Shown piece by piece: positions 9,515 to 22,420 of a DNA stretch of 39,960 bases. Source of the stretch: Apostichopus parvimensis. Taxonomy: Eukaryota; Echinodermata; Holothuroidea; Aspidochirotida; Stichopodidae. Location of the stretch: positions 84,751 to 124,710 of the forward strand of contig KN885522.1 of assembly GCA_000934455.1 (NCBI GenBank), given 5' to 3'. Made by a program: the position numbers and the translations under genes. A model generated the notes under the pieces. The model was given only the letters and a program-made list of their open reading frames with translations. It made no database searches and had not been told where the DNA came from. The first letter of the stretch is position 1. Each line of letters begins with the position of its first letter.

Positions 9515-11712
9515 ATAAACTCCTAACTTCAGAATCTTGTGAAGCTATAGTGGGTTAAATAGTATTTTCTGGATTTCCTAGTACTGAAATATATATACTT
9601 TAAACTTTTATTGCACATCGTTTCAGACATTTCCAAGCATATCACAGTATTATGAACATTCTCAAAATTTCAAAGATAAATATACTTGAATAGTTCATTA
9701 TAAGCTGGTATTTATGATACCCTGAGCACTTGATTATAAATTGCTAAGTCATGGACTGACTCGGATAACTACAGTACTTCTACTTTAGACAAACTCCACG
9801 TTTCATTATTTATGTATACATCTAAGATTAAGCAACATATAAAATTAATTTTCTAAATGCATGCACTGGTGATATATATCTCAAGTAATGGAAGAATAAA
9901 TGATGTATCATTTCATTCAAGTGCCTTGCAGCACGATATCTCTTCTTATATTGTTTGCTTAGCAAACCTCAGATACATATAGTCTAATATGCTGGTCTGC
10001 CATCAAACAAATTTTGATTCATAAGTAAGCATGGCAATCCATCTTAATAACTGAAACATACGGTTTTTGGCTCTTGGTTAGTGATAGATGACACCAGGCA
10101 TTAAAATCCATCTCATCTAAATCTTGGTATTACTTTGTATTCAGTTTAGTTTGCACACACATTACCAAGATATTGATAAATATATGAAGAACATGGAACA
10201 GAGAGGGAAGAATGCATTGCAGTTAAGGATCGATATACTCCATAGTAGAAGTTGGGTCTATAAAGAGTGTGCTGTCTGTCCAAACAGATTAGTCATTCAT
10301 GAATTTGGAAATAATTTCCATTAGAATTATATGGCCAGTGAATTCACATCATACTTACTATCATAAATTCAATCGCTACAAAACTATGAGGGGCAGGTGG
10401 TTGGGGTCAAAGGGGGGGGGGGGGAAGGAGGCAAAATGCATATTAAAGCCTTAGTTAAGAATTTTATTGTCCTTTTAATTCTGGGGACAGACTACTGCCA
10501 TATAAACCAACAACTATTTTACTGAATGAAGTTATCCTGTTCATTTACTGTAGTAACAGTTGAGCTCAATATTATGCATTGCCTAGATGTGCTGCTGACA
10601 TGCAGCGTTGCAGTATGTCTTAAGGTAATGGTCCATTCATGTGTGTACATGCCGTGTTGATGACCCTGTCATACCACATAATCGAGTAGTCATGTGTGTA
10701 TAGAAGTCTATATTAGCTATCGATCACAGTTACTGTGCCTTGAATGTACAGTATGTTCAATTAAGTGACTAGATATAAATTTAGTATTATTTACAGTCCT
10801 AATGGGGAGAATACTGTATCTATAGGCTACTAGACAAGGTTCTTAAAGGTGGCAAAATGTCTTATGTTATGCTTCATGCTTCATTTTGAGGCCTCAGAAC
10901 TGTCTCAATCAGTGTGCCAATAAAGGTTAGGTCTATCGTAAATCTTGTACAGGAATGTTACTAGTCCATTAGTAAATACTCCTGAAAGTATTACTGTGGA
11001 TAAAAATGACTCAACTAGATATAGAGATGCTAATTCTTAAGTTTAAAGTTAGTTTCTGCATTGATGTACTTGGTAAAGTGTCCATCATATTCCACAAGAA
11101 GATCCCCCCCAAAATTAAATTCATATTTTACTTGACTATATAGATCAATTTTATTTTTTTTAAATATTATTTTTTTTAAATATGTTAAGAAACTATACGA
11201 CAAATTTGTAAAAAATTGCCAGTCTTAAATTATTTGTTTGTAATAAGTAAATCAAGAGCTTCAATGTGATAAAGTCACAAATAAATCAGTGAACATTTAG
11301 GCCTTCTAAGTAATTAATTAATATTCATTCAAAGAAGCACCTTAACAGGTCATTGTGCAATCAATCTTAGTTGAACTATAGCTACATATTTTTGTATAAA
11401 GTTTGAAACCAAATTAAAAACTTAAGTACTGTACTTAAAAAAAAATTTGCATAGATGTTCTGCATCTGACCTGGTGATCTATAATGTTTAGGAGCTAACT
11501 GGTAAATTGATCTTTTAGAAGCTTAAGCTGCACCCATGTGTAATCCCCTCCTTACTATGCTTGAGAGACAAAAACATATCCAACCAATGATCTTTAACAC
11601 AAATCAGTCTTTGCCTTTTTCAACCTTTGCTTTCAATTGTTTTGTTTTTTACTTTTATATTTGCATTAATGTGTGCTCATAATTTATCATTTTACATTTC
11701 TTTTGTTTCTAG
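9515..11712. other. intron-like stretch, no gene seen
   Basis: AT-rich sequence between the small upstream exons and the 5' UTR exon of the 695-residue gene. It holds a 13-base G run (10412-10424) and A/T runs near 11150-11180. The 3' end carries a strong acceptor tract, TTACATTTCTTTTGTTTCTAG, ending at 11712. Confidence 0.45.
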
Positions 11713-11985
11713 ATGGACACATCTCATTTACGTCAGTCATGCATTTATTAATTGGCTACTTAAACCTCAGGAAGGAGATCGCATCACATGAGATAGTAAT
11801 TTAAAGTGCACGGTCACAGCGCGGCTGCTGGAAAATTAAAGTTTAGAAGATGAAGGAATTTATAAGCCATAAGAAATGGAAAGTAAAATATCTGAGAAAT
11901 TGTGATAATAAGTGAAAAGTGATTAACAAGAATTTAAAAATTAAACAAAGACAAAAGAAAGAAGACAAAAGTTGAAAGTAGAATC
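11713..11985 (+). other. probable 5' UTR exon part
   Basis: The acceptor ending at 11712 implies that the transcript is spliced upstream. All three frames between 11713 and the ATG at 11986 contain stops. One frame stays open for 25 codons from 11714 and would continue the small upstream protein. The last 120 bp before the ATG are A-rich, with repeated AAGAAAG/AAAAG words. Confidence 0.45.
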
Positions 11986-14900
11986 ATGGCAGATATTGCA
12001 GGGATAGAAGAGGCAAAACTTGTAGAGGAGCAACCTGAAGATGAAGATGGGATAGCTGAAGAGGGGATAGCTGAAGAGGGGATAGCTGAAGAGGGGATAG
12101 CTGAAGAGGGGATAGCTGAAGGAAATGAGATTTTAGAAGAAAATGGATTAGTGAAAGATGAGGATCACACAGGAGAAGAAAAGTTAGAATTTGACATAGA
12201 TGGAGAAGAGGTTGGAGAAACAGGTGTTGATGAAGATAGGAATGTAAATGTGACAGGAGAGTCAGAAAGTATGAAAGGGGAGCAGACCCCTGTTAGTGGA
12301 AGTCAAATGTTAGATGAGAATACCACACAGCTGGATAGAACGGGGATAGTTGAGGAGCCGCCGACCTGTCATGAATCTGAATCTACAACAGAACAACATG
12401 ACACCGTTGAAGAGAAAGTTATGGACAAGCCTCATGTGGATGATAAAGGAGGAAGTGAAGGTCAGAGAGGTCGCTCAGACACCAAAGCAACAGATGCGGC
12501 AAATAAAGGTGGCACGGATGTCGGTGATTCAGTAACACTGGACGATTCTGAACAAACTAAATTAACTAATAATAATAAAAATAATAATAATATGCCAGAG
12601 AAGCCATTGACAAGAAGCTCAATGCTTGGTGATCAAAAACCTTCAAACTCATTGGTTGGTAAAGCTGATCCCTCAAACAGGCATTCATCTCTGAAACTAA
12701 GGAGGAATAATTTCAAGGAAAAATCAGCAGAAAAGTCAACAAAGTCTGTGTCATCCATTGACATCAATATATCTCGCATCATCCACGGCGACGGTGAAAT
12801 GGGAGGTGCGGTTGCCATGGTAACAACAAAGAGTGTGGATTTCTCTCCTCAGACCGTTGCATACGACGAGGCAGAGCAAGAGCTGGCAAGAGTAGTCGGC
12901 AATGAAGATGCAGTGTCCATCTTCTCGGATTTACCCGGTGGAAGAGCTGCGGCAACAAACACTCCAGTTGAAAGGTAAGAACCCCTTGCATACCTCGGTC
13001 GGGTTTGAAACGTGATTGAAATGCAATCACAAACGACTTTCAGCTGGAATTTGATATCTGTTAAATGGCGTGGACATTTTGTTTGCATCTTTCTGCATCC
13101 CTGTGCAATTATATTTAGCGTGCGACTTGACATGACTGGATCTTTGATTAAATCTCCAGGCTCGCTGAGCTGCGTGAATCCTTTATGCACAAAATGAAAA
13201 ATTGCATTGAACGTTGATTATTGTACTTTTCATTTAAGTAGTCAAAGCGAGACCATATGACGAGTTATATCAACTGGCAAAAGAATGCAAAAATAACCCC
13301 AGGTGAATATCCATCTTTCAAGTAATAAAAATAATTCATATTGTTCTTCAGTAATTAAAGCCTGACCATAGATAGGATGCTTTGTCCAGTGGGGTTTGCT
13401 CTGTAATATTGCAATAACACAATCTGACTGAATGCATCAGTCAGTGATGGAATTTTAACATACTTGAAACTGCACTCTATGTGTTAAAACTTAGTAACAA
13501 AATATTTAAGTATATATCGCAGCAGCTGTTTAGAACTGTTTGCACTCAATTAGTTCTGACAGATAATTTATAGACATTTGAAGTTCAATAACTATAACAT
13601 TCATGCAAAACAGTTAGCATTCTAGTAAACTATTTTGACTTATTGTGTTACAAGTCAAGTTACGACATGATCGTGAGTTGATTCCTTCGGTCCTCCTAAT
13701 AGTTGTGTCATTAGGAGTCGGGGGGTGGGGAATGTGTGGTTCAGGGGGCTTGGCCCTCTTGACCCCCACCAACAGCCATAAGGTGGCCCCACGATGCTGA
13801 CATGGCTTCACGACACCAATTTGCAATTCCCGTGTTCTGTTCCCACCTGCTGCTCTTAATTTGCTGGTCCCGCTCCCCCTTCCCAAGTACTTCAAAGTGC
13901 TTGGCGATGCTTATGACTCCTCACACAGTAAACCATTGACTACGCCAACACAGATAACACTGAACTAATCCACTGTTAATGTCAGTTTAATTGTATGACA
14001 ATTTTCATAAATTTGCTCTGTGTGTCTGAGACAACAGCTTGAGATTATATAAAACCGAGGAGTCCTGTTGGAAATATGGATGTTCTTATCTCACCACATC
14101 ACATGGTACAATTACTCCAAATATTAGACTGTCTAATCACCTCATGACAATAAAAAACTTATTTGCAGTCATTAGTTGTATACAGTAGGTAAATAGCACA
14201 TGGACAACATCATTGGCATTGACCATAGGTGGTCACTACTTTTGTTAGACTCTTTTGAGATGTAAAAAGTATGTTTTATAATAAAATATGGGGAATTATT
14301 AATCTCTAAGTGTTCATGTAATTTTGTGAGACAGGAGAATGTTACTTCATAAACAAAGCCAGCTGATTACTTTATATTCTAGCTAGTACACTCTTTAAGC
14401 TATATTGACAAGAAGAGTCATCCTCTCACAAGCCCTTCAATTTCTTCAATGCAACAACTGCTCTTTTCTATTTTTCAATATTCAGATTTCAGAGAAATTT
14501 AATTTAAACAGAATGAAACAGTTCCCTCTATTGATTGTAAGACATTGGTACGAAAGATTAGAAAAAAGTAACTCTGGTTGTCAGTGCGATTTCATACTGA
14601 TCATGAAAAATATACAAGTTAATATCATCTACTGTCTAACCTACTAATAATACTGTATAATCTACTAATAATATAATCTACTGTCTGAAATACAAGTTAT
14701 TTAAAACTTTCAAATTCTCTCATTTTCGTAGTCATTTACAGCATCATAGTCTGCATACACCGGTCAGAGAAAACATCTACCAACATGCCTTGCATCTCAT
14801 TAAGAATCGATGCCAAAGTAGAACCACCACTTTATCATCTCGCTACCCACTCCAGTATCCCTCTGGTGTCTCTGAGTATATCTGGGGTGAAGATCTTGAT

Positions 14901-16199
14901 GATGGTGATACACCTAATGCGGTTAGCTTGCCAAACCTGCTGAGCAAAATAGACCAACCATCTTTCAGCTGTGAACCAAACAGGTCCTTCTATATTACCC
15001 AGCACCACCCCATTCCATTGGAACCACTGAAGGTATGTGCCATGCAGTAATGGAATTTACTCTTAACTATCCCTTATCACAAGCTGTTGCTATATAGTAC
15101 ACATAGTAAACTATATTCAAATACATACTATCGTGACAGGTGTAATGCAGTAAAGGTTGGTTACTGTACATTTGTATTGCATGATGTCTGACAGCTTTTA
15201 AATGATGTTTTGTGTTGTTTCTTCTATAGATCCATTATGGTAATAGCATTGATTTGTTTTTCTGCTTCAGTTTCAATATAAAATATCTGTGAATTTATTG
15301 AGTTTTAAAATGTCATTATTTCAATCACAGGGTAAGTATTCAATACAAAAACAATAACAGCTGTCCTCAATCCGTAAGCTATCGTTTTATTGTCTCATCA
15401 GGTGTGGAAAGGTTACCATGGAAACGTCTTCTTTCAGCCTTTGCTCTGTCGCAGGATGAGAATGTCTGTCTCAGACAAGGTCCCGGTTAATGCAGTCAAT
15501 CCCAGAGCCAGAAAGCCACACACTTCATTAGCTATGGAGGGTAGCAGATTTCCTTGCCTGGGTCCTGATGCAAAGAACAAGAGGGCGACTACTGCCAAAA
15601 CATGGAACGGCAGAAGTCACTTCCAAAAGTCTGATCCAAGAAGTATTGCTAGTGCAGCAGCAGCCTCGAGACCTGTCACTCGGCAAATGTCTGTTCTTGA
15701 CCGGCAGACAGTGTTAAGTCAAATGGACCAGCATTTTGGGGAGGACATCACTTGGCTCAACGGCACCGAGGCACTCGGTGCTCTGCAAGTCGGAACCGGG
15801 AGGTCAAGATCCTCTGCGCATTTTTACGATAACAGAGGGCAGCATTACAAACTGAGAATATGTCGTGGACTCGTTAGTCACAACCAAGGAAGACCAACCA
15901 AGGAGGATCCGGCATTAGATGTGAGTGGTGGCAGGATGAGAGACGAGGGTTTGAAGAGCAGCCCTAGAAATCAAGAGAATAATAATGGTCAGGAGAGTAG
16001 TGCCAAACTCAGTTATAACAACAACAGGAGCAGGATGCATTCTGGGAGCCATCCACAAACATTGCAACCACAGAATCACCAGAGAAGTGGTAATAGTAAG
16101 CAAGTTGTAGTTGATCTTACTACAGGGAGTGAAATAGTTAACGGATACCTGTTTGGGAGCAGTCTTAATGTAAACAAGGCAAATCAAAAAGTCAAATGA
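11986..16199 (+). CDS. three-exon gene for a 695-residue disordered acidic protein
   Basis: Exons are 11986-12974, 14732-15032 and 15402-16199. Donors are AAAG|GTAAGA and AAG|GTATGT. Acceptors are TCATTTTCGTAG and TTGTCTCATCAG. The phases match (2 then 0), giving 695 residues. Residues 1-200 are very acidic, with five GIAEE-type repeats at about 22-46. An Asn-rich run (NNNKNNNN) lies near 195. Residues 200-330 turn basic and Ser-rich (SSLKLRRNNFKEKSAEKSTK). Exon 2 encodes HTPVRENIYQHALHLIKNRC, SSRYPLQYPSGVSEYIWGED and a Pro/Ser-rich end. Exon 3 holds VWKGYHGNVFFQPLL, RPVTRQMSVLDRQTVLSQMD and a Gln/Asn-rich tail. No membrane segment or signal peptide is visible. I do not recognise the family. 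The conserved part is probably exon 2 and the first half of exon 3. Bounds of untranslated exons are not known; AATAAA words appear at about 17403 and 17874. Confidence 0.65.
12049..12123 (+). repeat. 15-bp coding minisatellite (GIAEE)
   Basis: Five tandem copies of GGGATAGCTGAAGAG, nearly identical at DNA level, encode four GIAEE units and a closing GIAEG. The DNA identity suggests recent expansion or contraction, so copy number may vary between alleles. Confidence 0.9.
13755..13870 (+). repeat. tRNA-derived SINE-like unit
   Basis: Plus strand: a box A-like TGGCCCCACGATGCTGACAT and a box B-like GTTCTGTTCCCACC about 50 bp later. It lies in the intron between exons 1 and 2 of the 695-residue gene. 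The reverse strand gives the frame GGNRTRELQIGVVKPCQHRG, a kind of sequence often mis-annotated as protein where such repeats are common. Confidence 0.5.
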
Positions 16200-17045
16200 T
16201 CATGTGATCATATACAGTATATATGGTGTTGTGCTCTTTTTTTTATAGTATCTGCACTCAATTTATTTAACATACCTCTGTGTAGCTGTATTTTCACTGT
16301 GTTATCTTTGACAAGAAGTTGTTGGCTTTTGCCACAATTATCTTGATATTTTCTGCAAACATTTAATTCTATTTAGTTGGATTTGCTGCAAGTTTGTCTA
16401 GAATCATACGTTTAAAATAGATTTAAAGACAAACATGCATTGACGTAGCATTGACAATCATCATGATGAAATTATTGCAACGTTTGTTGAATTGTTTTCA
16501 TCAAAAATTAGTAAATAATATTCTGATTTCTTATAATTAATTAAGTCCATGCTCTTATCCTAAGTCCCTTCATATAACCATTCCTTTGGTCCAAAAAGGT
16601 TCAAAAGTGTACAGAACTGTATTATTAATACTTTTGCTAAGAATGACTTTATTATGCTGTCGTTTGCTTAAAAGTCTTATAACAATTTATGGTCTGTACC
16701 ACACTTATGTCTCTTATATTTTGATTAGAACATCTTGTTTCGGGACAGGTAGATCAAGGATGGTGGAGTTGTGTCAATGAACTTATGCAAAGGATGAAGC
16801 TATATTGAAGTACATCCATTAACCAGTGAACTTTAACTGAAGCAAATGTTATTCTTCTCTAGCAACTATTTTACCCAGGTTACAAAGAACGGATAGGAAT
16901 GACTACTACACTTACAGTATCTCTGCTTGCTTCGAAATTAATGCAATATTATTATTTTTTTTAAACACATGTATTGATTTTTTGATGGATGTTTCTTCCC
17001 TTTGTTTGTTGTAAGCTGCCAATTAAGGAGGGGATGTTTATTATT
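16200..17045. other. probable 3' UTR and intergenic sequence
   Basis: AT-rich sequence downstream of the 695-residue frame. No AATAAA was seen before about 17403. ATTAAA/AATAAT words occur at 16510-16550. No gene is apparent. Confidence 0.4.
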
Positions 17046-17049
17046 TAAA

Positions 17050-17715
17050 GGATTTGAGAAGAAAAGCAGAAGTTGGTATTGAACCAGGGACCTTGTGATG
17101 CCAAATATTTTCTTTTACCACTAGACCATTAGGTGAGACCCTGATGAGCCTTTCATGAGCCTTTCAAATATTTAAAGATCCATTTGTTTGGACTTGTGCA
17201 TTCCATAAAACATTTTCTCCACTGATCCTTGTCAGGGATAGGGGCTCATGGAACTCCCCTAGGCCGCTCAGGAACCTTGTCAGGGAGAGGGGTGCCAGCG
17301 AGATCCTTGGACGGCAATTACTCACCCAGGGCTTGAACTCAGCCCATCAGAAACTGCCAATCGCTTACAGAACTACCCATTACACCATTTTGATTCCCAA
17401 TGAATAAACTTTGTTTCTTACCTTTATACTTCCACTTGCTCTGAAGAACAGAAAATTAAAAGGCTCCAGTTAGACTTGAACCGTAGACATAGAGCATGTC
17501 TGTCTCTCTCAGTTACAAAGCACTACCAACTAGGCCACAGTAACTGTTGAGAAATGTTGCTCGTTTCTAATATTTCAACTTCACAATGGAGAAAGGGAAA
17601 AAGCAGAAAATCAAAATGCTGTCTCTGGTGGGGTTTGAACCCTAGACAAGGAGTTTGTCCCCTTCTTTCAGCTACAAAGCATTACCAACTGCACCACAGT
17701 AACTGTTGAGAAATA
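17050..17715 (-). repeat. cluster of four tRNA-like SINE units, same orientation
   Basis: On the minus strand four box A/box B pairs follow one another: about 17130-17065 (TGGTCTAGTGGTAAAAG, GGTTCAATACC), 17395-17325 (TGGTGTAATGGGTAGTTC, GAGTTCAAGCCC), 17545-17460 (TGGCCTAGTTGGTAGTGC, GGTTCAAGTCT) and 17705-17620 (TGGTGCAGTTGGTAATGC, GGTTCAAACCCC). The last two belong to one family. They share CAGAAAAT on one side and CCACAGTAACTGTTGAGAA on the other, at a spacing of about 157 bp, which suggests tandem duplication. None has a convincing full cloverleaf. Confidence 0.6.
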
Positions 17716-20700
17716 ATATCTATTTCTTATGTCATTTCTCTATAACTTTTCAAAGTCTGAAAACTTGTTATCTCATCTCCAAAGTTTCCACATTTGTAAG
17801 ACTTGCCAAAATTCTGCAATGCACTTTCCTTTTTTCAGACGTTGTCACGGAGTGTCAAAGTAGAAAATAAATACTTCAATATCGTCTGTGAAATAAAATG
17901 TTTGAAACATGGTTGCCATTAACCCCACTCTCTAGTTTATTCAAGATCAATCCTGACGATCATGAATAGTTTGAGCGCAATGTTCATAACTTTAAGAAGA
18001 ATTGGTTTATGGTCATTGATGCTAACAATGTAGCCAATTAATGTTAAGAGATCAACTGCTTATTAGGCAGTAATTAACAACAGAGATGACTTTTTTGAGA
18101 CTTTATCAGAGCACAGGCACAAATTTACTGACAGGTAACAAAATTTTGTTGGTATTCCATGGTGTAGGGTACATAAGAAATTAAGGTCAGTGACTGTCAA
18201 TTATATGAGCAGCAAGGTATTGTGTACTTTACTTGAAATGATTAAATATTCATTTTGGAGTAATTTCCTGTTCTTATACTTTCAAGATTAATTTTTTTTA
18301 TCTTTTCCTGTTTAAAGATCTTGTTACAAGTATAACCATAATTTCATCATATTTTCCCCAATTACCATAATGTTATTCTAGAAGAGGCTATGCTATATTC
18401 AGCTTTTAAAACCAATATACTTTTATAAAATATTTCTTCCGTAGAGGTCGAGGATAGACATACAGAATGAAGTGTGTCTAAGAAATCAGGCGTTCACATA
18501 TTAAAACCTATTTTTATATTGTATTTTGCTCTGTTTTAACCAATTATCTATGCAATTATCAAGAGTTTTGTCTTCCTGTATAATTATGCAATATTTGTTA
18601 TGAAAATATGGAACCTAGTCAATGCATCCTGTATGTGTGATTTTTTGACTTCCTGGTAATAAGGAGCACCTTTTATTTATATTTGCAGAATATGAAGGTT
18701 TACACCATCGCCCATTTGTGCTCTATAAAATCAAGTTAAATATTTATAAGATCTTCATCACAATTGGGGAATTACAAAAATAATGGAGATTTTTCAGTTC
18801 TGTGTGAATAACCCCGATTTTTGAAACCCTTACTGTTTGTACTTTACAAGATGGTGTCTGTTGGTATATCTTGTTTGCTCGGACCTGACTTTACATACCA
18901 TGTACCTTATCATGTTGCAACCAGTCATACATTTTTAATGTGGGGTGGATAGGGAGGGGTAGGGAGGAGTGGGGGAAGGTGAGGGAGTGGGCACTTCCTT
19001 TTTGCAGCATATTTGGTATGAGTGGAAAGTAGCTGCAATTTTTTATAGACCTTTCAAAAGATTTCTTCTAAAATAAATTTATATATTAGGCTTTCTAAAG
19101 GGGCAGAAGAGGTCAACAGCAGCCATTAATAGAACTTGTCTGTTTCACATCGAATTAAATTTAGTGGTCATTTGCAGATTATCTAGCATATTTGCCAATG
19201 CTTCTTGTCATCAAGCTGTGCCTGCTATCCAATGTTTAATGATATATAAACCATTACACAAATAAATAGAAGCAAATGATATTTGTTTTATATAGTTTTA
19301 ATGTAACATTCATGTATTCAAGAGACCTCAAACATTACAACCTTGAAAAAATAGGAAAAAGACACAGTTGAAAGGGCTCAAAATATCTTTTAACCACAAA
19401 GAACCATGAAGAACAGGTGAAAATTTTGTAAGCAAAGCGTGTGGGTTAGACAATGCATAACATACAACAAATGCTTAAAGAAAAAAACATATTGGTTACT
19501 TCTTGTGTGCAGGTGGATTAACCATTTGATTTGTAACCATTATCAAAGTAAACATTTCTGGCTTTTAGGTGTGCATAATGAACTTTGTTTAATTACAAAA
19601 CATATCAAAACCAACAATGAAAGTAGTACTTACCAAGGTTTTTCATGAGTATATTGTAAAACGGGTGGTATTTGATACTTGAATACTGACCAGAAAAGAT
19701 ATATAATTAAGACCAGAAAGTTTGCTTTTTGTAGGATGACCAAGTTAATACCGGTGGGCAACCATTACTCCATTAATGTTACTCCATTAAACCATACCAT
19801 TGCCACATTTAAAAGCAATCTGACCAACTTTATGGAGTCAGTCAAATTTTACTACTAGGAAACGAGCAGCCATGGGCTTGCTTTAAATTGATAAATGTCT
19901 AACCATCACACCTACTATACTAAGTACACCTTATTATTACAGTAAATAGGCAATAGACCCTTGACAAACCTCATCATCCGAGTAACAGGTACAAATGCAA
20001 GAATATATGCCAAAGAAAATGAACTTGATGAACTAGAGAATGCATTTCCTTCATGGATGTATCCTTTATGGACAAGAACACTTCTCAAGTATGGATAAGT
20101 GAAAGCAAGGATGTGCATAAGTGGGTGGGTGTCTTATATATATAGCACAATAGAAAATACCTGCTGCCCAGAATATGACTTACAATATATGCCAGAATGT
20201 AGACATTTTATTTCTGCCCCACACATATGGTCAAATGAAATATCCAAATGAAGCAAAGAATGGGGGTAATATCTACAAAGGTTTAGATTGATTTTACTGG
20301 ATATGAAGAGAACAGCATCCAAACCCAGAGAAGTCTTAAGAAAGAGATGGGGTCCTTCTGTTAGCTTCCTCCCAGATCTGGAGCCAAAGGTCATTCTTTT
20401 TTAAGCCAAATTATGACTTTAAAATAGTAATGACCTCATAATCAACATGACCAGTTTATAAAATCTCTTACAAATAAAAACATATTTCAGAATCATTGCT
20501 TTACATAAACTTGACATCATTAAACAGTTAATTGAATTATTCAAATAGGGTAGCTTTCAGTTAAGAGAACAGATTAACTTCATGGCCAGTTTTTTTCCTT
20601 AATTTACAAGGCGTTTTTTTTGGGGGGGGGGGGAGGGTATTGCTTTCTCAACATTTTATAATAGTTCATGTAGCTGCTTTCTTCAGGTAATGATCATAAA

Positions 20701-22317
20701 TTGCATTTTGCAAGTTATTCAAACATTTACATGTATGAGTTATGAAGTAAAGGGATGGTCTTATTTCTAGTTTGGTTTGGGAAACTCTCACTAAATTCAG
20801 AGTGATATGATGCAATTTCTACTTCAAAAAGTGTGGAAAAAGAACTCCCAATTAAATTGCCATGGATGTAGTAGTGTATTCGTTTTGGCCTAAACATGAA
20901 ATAGTATCCCTGCACATCACATAGAATATTTGGAGAGAAATGTCTCAACTTTCCTTTTCAAATTTTCAGATTTATTTATTTTGGAAGGCCAAGTTTTCCA
21001 AACCCTCCCTCCCCCTCCCTGCACCCCCCCCACTTCTCCTGTCCCCTTGTTGTTGACCATGTTTGCATAATAAATATCACTCTTGAGGCTTAGCTCAAAA
21101 CATGACACATGGCGCATAACTGCACCACTGTCCTTCATATACTGTGTGCTTTATCAGTATAGGAGAGAGGAATACACACATTACCTACTATACATGGCTA
21201 TTATATTTTCTTGGTAACAGTATATCCAAAGTCTCATTGTATTATGGTGCTGCAGCTTTTGTGTACCTTGCTATTATTGCTGCAGGAAGATTTTGACACT
21301 TGAGAAATATATGACGAAAAAAAAAAAAAATCCACAAAAAGGTTTTAGGGAAATTGCCATTAGTGTTGGCAAATTTAATTAGTAAGGAATTAATTAGCTT
21401 ATTTATATTAATCACACAAGACACAATTTATCCCCAAAAAATAGTTTGAGAATATCTTACAGCTAATTTCTTCCATGTAGGACAGGAATCAAAAGTTGAT
21501 AAGATTCTCGCCAAAAGCAATTATTCAATAAAAAGATTGAATGTAATTATTCTAAACTGACCAATATTTCTTTAGAAAGTACAAACGGTGTCTAACAAAG
21601 CCAGAGAAATTTCATGTTTTTTCTCAATTTCATTGCAGCTTTTGGAAAAAAAATCCAAACACCTTATTCACACAATCGCAAAAACTTATGTTCTTTTTAA
21701 ACCTTCTGCCTTTGAAAATTATGTAATCAATTTATAGTGAAATTTGTTTTCCACATAGCAATAATATTTCTTCAAGTAAAATTTCAAAATATGTGAATTT
21801 ATTTATGAATTGAAATGTTGGGAATAACACTACTTAATATACAACACTTTATACATGTGCATAGGCTGTCCATCTTTTCACACCTGTACAGAATTTGAGA
21901 AGAAAAGCAAGAAAGAAAGCAATCAGAAGAAAGATGAAAAAGGATTAGTCCACATGCTTCCATTGTATACATCAGGTCCAGGTATAAATACAGTTAACAA
22001 CTTGCTCATAACAATTATTCCAAAAAGAGTAAGGGCTTAAAGACAGGAAGAGGAACAATCCCAAAAAGTGAAAGTTTTTTTTTTCAAATTGAAAATTAAT
22101 GAATAAAAAAATAAGACGAACAAATGCCACTTGGCCACAGTTTGACATTATGAGTATAAGGTGAACAGTGATTATCCATTGAGAGTGTACATGAAATCAA
22201 GACAACATTATTCTCTATTCTAACTTTGATAAACTTTTAACAAACCAAATTGACCCACCAACTAATATATATGACATCAACCTCATTGTCCCTATTCCTC
22301 TCTCTGTCCCTATCCTA
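17716..22317. other. intergenic, no gene seen
   Basis: Low-GC DNA between two convergent genes. It contains a G-rich tract at 18940-18991 (runs of 3-5 G, quadruplex-prone), a T8G12 junction at 20614-20633 and a C-rich tract near 21003-21028. Short frames here show no protein-like composition. Confidence 0.5.
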
Positions 22318-22420
22318 AGGTGATCAGATGTCCTCGACTTACGGGGACAGTCCCCGGACTTTGTGTATAGTGTCCCCAAATCAACTGTGTCCTCTGAATT
22401 ATCCTGCATTTCCCTGTTTG
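22318..22420. repeat. dispersed repeat with GGGGAC palindromic core
   Basis: The plus strand reads AAGGTGATCAGATGTCCTCG, then TTACGGGGACAGTCCCCGGA and TGTCCCCAAATC. Sequences of this form (a GTGACCAGATGTCC-like start and a GGGGACAGTCCCC core) are familiar as interspersed DNA-transposon remnants in animal genomes. Family assignment would need a repeat library. Confidence 0.4.

Noticed and set aside
13614-13895. 93-codon minus-strand frame with GGNRTRELQIGVVKP
   Set aside because: This is translation of a tRNA-derived repeat in an intron of the 695-residue gene, not a protein gene.
17450-17545. Functional tRNA gene
   Set aside because: Box A and box B are present, but the acceptor and anticodon stems do not pair and a similar unit follows, so a SINE-like repeat fits better.
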